Source of the DNA: an uncultured Pseudomonadota bacterium
Lineage (GTDB): Bacteria > Pseudomonadota > Alphaproteobacteria > Rs-D84
Direction: 5' to 3'
DNA length: 10,177 nucleotides
Assembly (NCBI GenBank): GCA_945483255.1
Contig: CALYRP010000020.1
Span: 1 to 10,177 of the forward strand
The notes beneath the pieces are model-generated. The model had not been told where the DNA came from. It made no database searches and saw nothing but the letters and a program-made list of their open reading frames with translations. This document shows positions 1-5,094 of the stretch, piece after piece. Numbering within the stretch: the first letter of the stretch is position 1; every line of letters begins with the position of its first letter. The translations under genes and the position numbers were made by a program.

Positions 1-145
1 AAATTCCGGTAGAAGAACGTTTAAGAGCGTTATATAAACTTCAAAAAGTGGTTTTTTCCCCAGCTAGTGACTTGAATTTTTTCTTCCTGTTATTTGTCAT
101 ATTCTAAATTTCCCCCAGTGTATGTGTGCTGTTTTTACTTATAAA

Positions 146-194
146 ACCATAAAATACCATAAATTAACGATTAATTGTCATTGACAACCATAAA
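146..194. repeat. Phased ACCATAAA direct repeats upstream of mraZ (candidate operator)
   Basis: ACCATAAA occurs three times, at 146-153, 156-163 and 187-194. The first and third copies lie in a perfect 13-bp direct repeat (145-157 and 186-198). Copy starts are 10 bp and then 31 bp apart, close to one and three helical turns, so all would face the same side of the DNA. On the other strand the unit reads TTTATGGT. The third copy sits between the -35 and -10 of the mraZ promoter. MraZ is known to autoregulate by binding short direct repeats with a TGG core and about 10-bp period in E. coli; the resemblance here is inference. AT-rich chance repetition is the alternative. Confidence 0.4.
175..187. 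promoter_or_regulatory. 13-bp palindrome overlapping the mraZ -35 box
   Basis: TTGTCA-T-TGACAA is a perfect inverted repeat with 6-bp arms around one central base. Its right half overlaps the -35 hexamer TTGACA (181-186). A protein bound here would block RNA polymerase, so it is a reasonable repressor site. The arms are short, and because TTGACA is itself promoter consensus, part of the symmetry could be accidental. Confidence 0.3.
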
Positions 195-209
195 ATACTT
201 TGCTAGATT
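181..209 (+). promoter_or_regulatory. Sigma-70-type extended -10 promoter of mraZ
   Basis: A perfect -35 TTGACA (181-186) is followed by a 17-bp spacer and a -10 TAGATT (204-209, 4 of 6 consensus bases). TG at 201-202, one base before the hexamer, makes it an extended -10. Transcription should start near 216, giving a leader of about 27 nt before the mraZ ATG at 243. The ribosome site is weak: AGG at 232-234. Confidence 0.65.
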
Positions 210-242
210 TGACACGAAGAACCAAAACAACAGGCAAAAAGA

Positions 243-692
243 ATGGGACTGTTTCTTTCTTCTTATGAAAATCGTTTGGATACCAAGGGACGTGTTTCTG
301 TGCCTGCTGCTTTTCGTTCTTCGTTAATCGATGAAAAATTTTCTGGTGTCGTTCTTTATCGTTCCTTTACGCACAATTGTATCGAAGGTTTATCCATGTC
401 CCGCATGGAAAAAATGGCAAACGCTGCCGACAAAATGGGTGTATTTGATAACGATTTGGACGATTTAAGCGCCCTGCTTTTTGCAGATGCGCGCCCATTG
501 CAATTTGATGTAACAGGACGCATTGTGATACCGGATGAATTATTAAAACATGCAAATATAACAGATACCGCATTATTTGTGGGTCGCGGCAACAGTTTTC
601 AAATTTGGAATCCGTCTGATTTTGCAAAGATTCAACAATCATCTTTGACCAATTTACACAAATCGCGCCCATCTTTAAAAATCAGCGAATAA
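243..692 (+). CDS. mraZ: MraZ, transcriptional regulator / nucleoid-associated protein
   Basis: This encodes 149 residues, the normal MraZ length, with both SpoVT-AbrB-type half-domains of the family. The first carries the signature D13-T-K-G-R17 followed by VSVPAAFR. The second carries D89-V-T-G-R93 followed by IVIPDELL, and then FVGRGNSFQIWNP (112-124), which is typical of MraZ. Members form ring-shaped oligomers that bind direct repeats upstream of their own gene and, in E. coli, repress the division and cell-wall (dcw) operon. Identification is very secure. The context is unusual: no rsmH (mraW) or fts genes follow. Instead, 69 bp downstream, comes an unrelated exported-protein gene with its own promoter. 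The repeats and palindrome at 145-198 are the likely place for autoregulation. The ATG at 243 is the only sensible start, since the protein begins MGLFLSSYENRLD like other MraZ proteins. Confidence 0.97.
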   Translation: MGLFLSSYENRLDTKGRVSVPAAFRSSLIDEKFSGVVLYRSFTHNCIEGLSMSRMEKMANAADKMGVFDNDLDDLSALLFADARPLQFDVTGRIVIPDELLKHANITDTALFVGRGNSFQIWNPSDFAKIQQSSLTNLHKSRPSLKISE

Positions 693-706
693 ATTGTTTT
701 TTACGC

Positions 707-735
707 TTGTCAAAATACCTGCTTTGTGATAAAAT
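707..735 (+). promoter_or_regulatory. Sigma-70-type extended -10 promoter of the Cys-rich exported protein gene
   Basis: TTGTCA (707-712) is followed by a 17-bp spacer and TAAAAT (730-735, 5 of 6 consensus bases), with TG at 727-728 one base before the -10. The layout matches the mraZ promoter. Transcription should start near 742, so the in-frame GTG at 726 lies upstream of the transcript start and cannot be the start codon for this message. The leader would be about 20 nt and holds the strong ribosome site AAGGAAGGA (744-752). Confidence 0.6.
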
Positions 736-761
736 TATTACACAAGGAAGGATGTTTACAC

Positions 762-3212
762 ATGAAAAGATTTATAACTGTATTAACTGGTTTACTTGTT
801 TTACCTGCTTTTGCAGAGGTCGCACCTGTATATTACGATGAAATTGTCGAATATACAAACGACATGATTGAAGCCGAAGAATTGGCTGAATCTGAAGAAG
901 TGCAACCTGTTCAAAAACAGAAAGTTGCACAACGTAACACAATAAATCGTTCGACATCTGCGTCGCGCGCAATATCTGCGGCATCACAAACGAATTCTCG
1001 CACTAATGTTTCTTCGCGTGCAATGGCATCTTCGCCGCGTAATGCATCCGCAACAACCGCACGCGGAACCGCATCCAGAACAGCAAGAACAAATACAGTT
1101 GTAAGCAGAACACCTACATCCACATCCCGCGCCAGTGTTACTGCACGTGGTACAACAAATGCAAAACCTGTGACGGCACGTGTCGGGACATCTAATAATT
1201 CTGTTATGCTCGGAAACCGGACAAACACATCCACAACACAAAGAACATTAACAGATTCTGGAAATTCGTTATATAACCCAAATTCTGCAGCACGCGTCGG
1301 GACCAGCAATCGTCGCACATCCGCACGTATTTCTGCCAATCCAATATCTTCTGGTGAAACAACACCCGTTATCACCCAAGAAGATATTTCAACAACAACA
1401 TCTAATTTGACTGCTATTGCTGAATTGACAGATTATTGCAAGGCGCAATATGCGGCATGTATGGATAATTATTGTAATGTTTTGGATGACAACCAAGGCA
1501 GATGTTCTTGTTCCAAGAATTTGAAAAATTATGCTAAAACCGAAGAAGCACTTGCCAAGGCAACAGAAGATTTCCAAGAAGCGGTTCAAAAAATTAAATA
1601 TATTGGATTGACAGGTTCTCAAATCGAAGCTTTATTTGCTGAAACCGAAGCAGAAATTTCAATGAAATCTAACACAGATTCTTCGCGTTTGAAAAACAGT
1701 CTTGATTCAATCAAAAAGAAAATTGTTGATGTATCGACACCGACATCTGCTTCCGAAGTATCAAGTGGTATTTCTTTGGATTTGAATGGTTTATTATCCG
1801 CAGATTTCACATCTGGATTTGATTTAAATTCATTCCTTGGTACAACCAACAACACAAGCAGTGTTTCAAATCAACGTGGCGAACAATTGTTTAAAACAGC
1901 AACTAACCGTTGCAAAACATCCGTCTTGAATTCTTGTGTTGCCCAGGGTATTGATGCAAATGTTATTACAAATTCTTATGATTTGGAAATCGATAAACAG
2001 TGTGTGGCATACGAACGCAGCCTTAACGAAGCAAACACTGAAATGAAAAACAATGTTGCAAATGCAACAAACATTTTGCAACAGGCACGTTTATTGTTAA
2101 CACAAAACAAAAATGCCTATGATTTACGTGGTTGTATCGCGGCAATTGATTCATGTATGCAAGACGAATATGTTTGCGGTGCAGATTATGAATTATGCCT
2201 TGATCCAACTGGCAAATATTTGGCAAATGGTGCGATTGTAAAGGGCGGAACACCTGGTGTTTCTGGTGGACAAACCGTAAACGAATATCCAAAAGATGAA
2301 GCCGAATTTGCTAAATGGACAAGCAACGGCATGCGATTCCTTTATTCAACATGGAATTATGATACAAACAAAAACGCATGGAGCATGGGTCAAGAAGAAA
2401 ATTTGGGCGGATACATTGACGAAGCAATGAAAAAATGGAAATCTGATTATAAAAATTCAGACAGCAAAACAATAACCAATAATATGGCTTTGTATTTATT
2501 ACAAAAAATCGGTTATATTGATACCAAAGACAATGACAAAGTTCACGGTATGTGTGCATCTGCGATGAATCAATGTCAAAATTATACATTTGACACACAA
2601 AAATCTACAAAAACATTTATCCCAGACAATGAAGTTCTTCGTCAATATTTGAATAACACATTGTCCAAGATAAAGGTTCAACAAGATGCGATTTTGGCTG
2701 ATTACGCCGAAGGATGCCGCAGTGACGTTCAATCTTGTTTATCAACAAACGGATATGATGATTCGAATCCGAATTCAACAGCATCAAAAACAGCAGTAAA
2801 TGCATGTTCATATGAAATCACAACATGTATGTCTGTTGGCGGATACACACAAAACGAAGGAATAAAATTGACATTACGTTACATGACAGATTGGGTATCC
2901 AGTATGTTGGCAAATTGTGCAGCGGGCTATTATCTGTATGATAATGGCACAGGATACGACGGCTCAGATGGAACCAAAGCCACAAAAGCAGAATGCAAAA
3001 TATGTCCAAGGGTACCTGTTTATGTGGCAGAAGATTTGAACGGAGATGGTGAAATAGATCCTGAAACAGAATATAATCCCACAAGCAAACAAGTGCAAAC
3101 AACATCAACCGGCGGACAAGTAACAACATGTCATTGTTCAGAAGAATATAATGATTACTATCCGATAGGTGAAGAACAAAAGATTGAGAACTTAGGATGT
3201 ATAGCAAAATAA
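762..3212 (+). CDS. Exported Cys-rich protein with CX6C repeats, unknown function
   Basis: I do not recognise a named family. The start chosen is the ATG at 762: it has AAGGAAGGA at 744-752 and opens a clean signal peptide, while a GTG at 726 would bury that signal and lies inside the promoter. The 816-residue product has a signal peptide at 1-18 (MKR, hydrophobic core, AFA before E19). An acidic stretch follows (about 26-47), then a strongly basic, disordered-looking Ser/Thr/Ala/Arg-rich segment (about 53-200), with ARVGTSN twice (139-145, 178-184). The rest is mostly predicted helix and has 24 cysteines. C-x6-C pairs occur at 226/233, 458/465, 598/605, 652/659 and 682/689, with a C-x7-C at 384/392. 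Near the C-terminus are a GYYLYD segment, C745-x2-C748, a DLNGDGEID calcium-type motif (758-766) and C790-x-C792. No anchor or lipobox is seen, so it is probably periplasmic, surface-exposed or secreted with disulfides. Export and architecture are well supported; function is not. Confidence 0.9.
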   Translation: MKRFITVLTGLLVLPAFAEVAPVYYDEIVEYTNDMIEAEELAESEEVQPVQKQKVAQRNTINRSTSASRAISAASQTNSRTNVSSRAMASSPRNASATTARGTASRTARTNTVVSRTPTSTSRASVTARGTTNAKPVTARVGTSNNSVMLGNRTNTSTTQRTLTDSGNSLYNPNSAARVGTSNRRTSARISANPISSGETTPVITQEDISTTTSNLTAIAELTDYCKAQYAACMDNYCNVLDDNQGRCSCSKNLKNYAKTEEALAKATEDFQEAVQKIKYIGLTGSQIEALFAETEAEISMKSNTDSSRLKNSLDSIKKKIVDVSTPTSASEVSSGISLDLNGLLSADFTSGFDLNSFLGTTNNTSSVSNQRGEQLFKTATNRCKTSVLNSCVAQGIDANVITNSYDLEIDKQCVAYERSLNEANTEMKNNVANATNILQQARLLLTQNKNAYDLRGCIAAIDSCMQDEYVCGADYELCLDPTGKYLANGAIVKGGTPGVSGGQTVNEYPKDEAEFAKWTSNGMRFLYSTWNYDTNKNAWSMGQEENLGGYIDEAMKKWKSDYKNSDSKTITNNMALYLLQKIGYIDTKDNDKVHGMCASAMNQCQNYTFDTQKSTKTFIPDNEVLRQYLNNTLSKIKVQQDAILADYAEGCRSDVQSCLSTNGYDDSNPNSTASKTAVNACSYEITTCMSVGGYTQNEGIKLTLRYMTDWVSSMLANCAAGYYLYDNGTGYDGSDGTKATKAECKICPRVPVYVAEDLNGDGEIDPETEYNPTSKQVQTTSTGGQVTTCHCSEEYNDYYPIGEEQKIENLGCIAK

Positions 3213-3218
3213 TAAAAG

Positions 3219-3243
3219 AACCGCCACAATGGCGGTTTTTTTT
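3219..3243 (+). terminator. Intrinsic terminator, probably bidirectional
   Basis: AACCGCCA (3219-3226), a CAA loop, and TGGCGGTT (3230-3237) form an 8-bp GC-rich stem. A run of eight T (3236-3243) follows on the + strand, starting 6 bp after the exported-protein stop codon. Read on the - strand, the same stem is followed by TTCTTTTATTATTTT, so it probably also ends the converging plsX transcript, whose stop lies at 3272. Confidence 0.9.
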
Positions 3244-3271
3244 ATTAATATGTTATTTTAATCATAACGGT

Positions 3272-4345
3272 TTAATCTGCGTTTTCTAATTTCTTTATTT
3301 CGTCTTTGATATTGGAAAGCGCATCTGCCCTTTCGCGAATTTTGCCATAAAAATCAGATTTAGACAAATTAACCGCATATTCCAATGCATGCGACCAAGC
3401 CAGCGCATCTGAATTTCCATGTGTTTTAATTGAAAACCCATTAAGGCCCAAAAATACAGCCCCTGCATAAGAACGCGGATCAATTTTATTCTTTAATCTT
3501 TTGAACAAATGAATCAAAAAGAATGTTCCAAATATGGCCAATAACGAACGCTTGTAATTTGCCTTTACAACGCGTGAAATCATTTTTGCGGTACCTTCGA
3601 CCGTTTTTAACATAACATTGCCTGTGAATCCATCTGTGACGACAACTTGGACGTTTCCAGCGGTAATATCATTACCTTCGACAAAACCGATATATTCATA
3701 AGGCAATTCATCAATATGTTCTGTTAAAATTTTGTTCAATTTTTGTAATGCTTCGCGGCCCTTGGTTTCTTCTTCACCAATATTCAATATACCAACGCGT
3801 GGACGTGTCATACCACCGATGATTTCCGCGTAAACAGACCCAAGAATCGAAAAATCAAATAATATTTCTTCGTCGCATTGAATATTTGCACCCAAATCAA
3901 GTCCTACAACGCGTGTATCACCATTTCCAGATGGTAACATTGTTGTAATTGCCGGACGCGATATCCCATCAACTGTTTTTAACGCCAATTTAGAAAGCGC
4001 CATCAAAACCCCGGTATTACCCGCAGATACCACCGCAGACGAATTACCATCACGGACATCTTTGACCGCCATATACATTGATGTATCTTGTGCATGACGA
4101 ATAACATCACGAACCTTGTCGGTTCCAGAAATAACCTCGTTTGCATGGATAATTTCACAATTACGTGCAACACGTGGATATTTTTTTAATAATGTGCGCA
4201 AAATTCTTTCATTACCAAACAGACGGAAAAACACATCTTCTTCGCCGTGTTCATAAAGGAACTGATTTATTCCACCCAAGACCGCAACTGGCGCATGATC
4301 ACCGCCCATTGCATCAACTGAAATAATTTTTTTTGAATCTGTCAT
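3272..4345 (-). CDS. plsX: PlsX, phosphate acyltransferase (acyl-ACP:phosphate)
   Basis: PlsX converts acyl-ACP and phosphate to acyl-phosphate, the donor that PlsY uses to acylate glycerol-3-phosphate at the membrane; it is the first step of phospholipid synthesis in most bacteria. The 357-residue product has normal length and carries the family signatures: SVDAMGGDHAP (9-19), SAGNTG (107-112), LDLGAN (149-154), GILNIGEEETKG (185-196), FVEGNDI (221-227), VTDGFTGNV (236-244) and GLNG...KTHGNSD (300-313). It lies downstream of rpmF, a widespread pairing. The usual follower fabH is absent; a shared terminator comes next. The ATG at 4345 is the only plausible start because the protein opens MTDSKKIISVDAMGGD, yet there is no Shine-Dalgarno sequence: TTTTTTTATATCAAT precedes it. 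Expression may depend on coupling to an upstream short ORF that overlaps the start by ATGA, or on read-through of the hairpin at 4354-4390. Confidence 0.96.
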   Translation of the reverse strand: MTDSKKIISVDAMGGDHAPVAVLGGINQFLYEHGEEDVFFRLFGNERILRTLLKKYPRVARNCEIIHANEVISGTDKVRDVIRHAQDTSMYMAVKDVRDGNSSAVVSAGNTGVLMALSKLALKTVDGISRPAITTMLPSGNGDTRVVGLDLGANIQCDEEILFDFSILGSVYAEIIGGMTRPRVGILNIGEEETKGREALQKLNKILTEHIDELPYEYIGFVEGNDITAGNVQVVVTDGFTGNVMLKTVEGTAKMISRVVKANYKRSLLAIFGTFFLIHLFKRLKNKIDPRSYAGAVFLGLNGFSIKTHGNSDALAWSHALEYAVNLSKSDFYGKIRERADALSNIKDEIKKLENAD

Positions 4346-4383
4346 ATTGATATAAAAAAAGGGCTGGTGGATAAAATATCCAT
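4342..4383 (-). CDS. Possible 13-codon leader ORF upstream of and overlapping plsX
   Basis: On the - strand, ATG at 4383 opens MDILSTSPFFISI and stops at TGA (4344-4342), sharing ATGA with the plsX start. Two purine-rich AAAGGG blocks lie upstream; the farther one (ending about 10 nt before the ATG) is at a usable ribosome-site distance. The ORF runs through the terminator-like hairpin, so a ribosome here would melt the stem, and stopping on ATGA would place it on the plsX start, which lacks its own ribosome site. This is a coherent translational-coupling or attenuation design, but such a short ORF can arise by chance and nothing independent shows it is translated. Confidence 0.3.
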   Translation of the reverse strand: MDILSTSPFFISI

Positions 4384-4390
4384 GCCCTTT
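4354..4390 (-). terminator. Terminator-like hairpin between rpmF and plsX (possible attenuator)
   Basis: On the - strand, AAAGGGC (4390-4384) pairs with GCCCTTT (4364-4358), and inside it TGGATA (4382-4377) pairs with TATCCA (4373-4368) around a three-base loop, with a small internal bulge. Seven T in a row (4360-4354) follow the stem, as in an intrinsic terminator. The T-run ends only 8 nt before the plsX ATG. It would cut rpmF transcripts and lower plsX, unless relieved by translation of the short ORF it contains or bypassed by a plsX promoter that I cannot see. Confidence 0.55.
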
Positions 4391-4410
4391 AATTCCCTTT
4401 TATACAAGTA

Positions 4411-4560
4411 TTATTTGGATCCGCATGCAGGGCAAACATGATGTGGACGTTTCTTTTCGCCACATTTTTTGCAAACGCTTACAGGCATTACAGATAATGC
4501 ATCATGTGAACGACGTTGTGCAGAACGTGCTTTACTTGTTTTACTTTTTGGAGTTGCCAT
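4411..4560 (-). CDS. rpmF: 50S ribosomal protein L32
   Basis: This 49-residue protein belongs to the bacterial L32 family of the large ribosomal subunit. It begins MATPKSKTSKARSAQRRSHD, close to the usual L32 N-terminus (MA-PK-K-S---R--RR-HD). It ends with a zinc ribbon made of C30-x2-C33 and C43-x2-C46, so this is the zinc-binding form, not a Cys-less paralogue. The ATG at 4560 is preceded by AAAGGA at about 7 nt. It lies 65 bp upstream of plsX, the common rpmF-plsX pairing; yceD, which precedes rpmF in many proteobacteria, is replaced here by a HAD gene. A promoter at 4589-4616 could drive it. It is easy to miss because of its size, but identification is secure. Confidence 0.95.
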   Translation of the reverse strand: MATPKSKTSKARSAQRRSHDALSVMPVSVCKKCGEKKRPHHVCPACGSK

Positions 4561-4588
4561 TTTACAATCCTTTTATTTGACTTTGTCT

Positions 4589-4616
4589 ATTCTATTCAAT
4601 TATTCCGCATTTGCAA
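4589..4616 (-). promoter_or_regulatory. Probable promoter of rpmF
   Basis: On the - strand, TTGCAA (4616-4611, 4 of 6) is followed by a 16-bp spacer and TAGAAT (4594-4589, 5 of 6). The start would be near 4582, giving a leader of about 22 nt before the rpmF ATG with AAAGGA in it. It lies in the 69-bp gap after the HAD gene, suggesting that rpmF (and perhaps plsX) is transcribed separately from rpoBC. The -35 is weak, so confidence is moderate. Confidence 0.45.
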
Positions 4617-4629
4617 GCAAAAAATAAGT

Positions 4630-5028
4630 TTAATCACTTAATGCCTGCGCAATAAACATACCGTGATTATGCATTAATCCGACAACTGCGCTGTGGTCAT
4701 CAATACCGAAATGGAATTTATAACCTTGCTTTTCCAATTCGATTATTGTCGCCAATTTATATTCAGCCGTTGTTCCCGGATAATCATGCGATTTACAAAA
4801 CACCAGTTTTTTCGTGTTTGGCAATAATTCGTTCAAAAGTTTTTCAACTTTTTCTTGTCCCATTGCCCAACGACCTGTGATAAATACCAAAGTAAATTCG
4901 CGTCCCAAACATTCCAAAACCGGAATCATAGTTTCATTTGGTTCACCAAAATGGTCATAATTTGGCACCGCAAATTTATGCGTAACAACGCCATCTATAT
5001 CACAAAAAATTGCTGGTATTTCTTTCAT
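4630..5028 (-). CDS. Small HAD-superfamily hydrolase (phosphatase-like)
   Basis: A 132-residue protein with all four HAD motifs in order: motif I D10-I-D12-G-V-V-T (nucleophile and acid/base aspartates), motif II FITGR with T51, motif III K91, and motif IV GIDDH with D110/D111 for Mg2+. It should therefore be a catalytically competent phosphohydrolase, probably cytoplasmic since no signal or membrane segment is seen. There is little room for a cap domain, which often goes with open sites acting on larger substrates such as nucleic-acid ends or phosphoproteins; the substrate is unknown. The start is uncertain. I prefer the ATG at 5028 (MKEIPAIFCDIDG, the usual compact HAD opening). An upstream ATG at 5070 would add 14 residues, but it lies in the loop of the stem-loop at 5046-5082 and lacks a ribosome site. 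Neither start has a good Shine-Dalgarno sequence. It follows rpoC on the same strand. Confidence 0.85.
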   Translation of the reverse strand: MKEIPAIFCDIDGVVTHKFAVPNYDHFGEPNETMIPVLECLGREFTLVFITGRWAMGQEKVEKLLNELLPNTKKLVFCKSHDYPGTTAEYKLATIIELEKQGYKFHFGIDDHSAVVGLMHNHGMFIAQALSD

Positions 5029-5045
5029 ATCTTTTAATTCATAAA

Positions 5046-5082
5046 ATACCCGGTCTTGTGCAAAAAGCATTAAACCGGGTAT
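5046..5082 (-). terminator. Stem-loop after rpoC, possible weak terminator
   Basis: ATACCCGGT and ACCGGGTAT form a perfect 9-bp inverted repeat (5046-5054 with 5074-5082) and a 19-nt loop, 13 nt past the rpoC stop. On the - strand the second arm runs into TTTTATG, a short T-run, so it could terminate or process the rpoBC message. The long loop and short T-run make it weaker than the terminator at 3219-3243. Confidence 0.45.
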
Positions 5083-5094
5083 ATGTTTATTTTA

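Noticed and set aside
3..107. Open frame from the window edge, beginning IPVEERLRALYKLQ and ending in a Phe/Leu-rich tail before TAA at 105-107
   Set aside because: The first 14 residues look protein-like, but the rest is a low-complexity Phe/Leu run with no recognisable family. Only 34 codons are visible, so it could be a gene end or chance; I could not support a CDS call.
53..118. TTTTCCCCAG (53-62) and TTTCCCCCAG (109-118) as possible E. coli-like TGGG MraZ boxes on the - strand
   Set aside because: Only two copies, 56 bp apart, without 10-bp spacing and far upstream of the promoter; the TTTATGGT repeats fit better.
726..761. GTG start at 726 that would extend the exported protein by 12 residues
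   Set aside because: It overlaps the -10 of the promoter, lacks a ribosome site, and would bury the clear signal peptide that starts at 762.
1080..1310. Repetitive Ser/Thr/Arg codons considered as a DNA repeat array
   Set aside because: Similarity is at the protein level with varied codons; there is no regular DNA period, so it is not a CRISPR or tandem repeat.
911..1375. 154-codon ORF on the - strand inside the exported-protein gene
   Set aside because: It is the antisense shadow of the low-complexity Ser/Thr/Arg segment; it has no ribosome site and no recognisable domain, while the + strand frame has a signal peptide and promoter.
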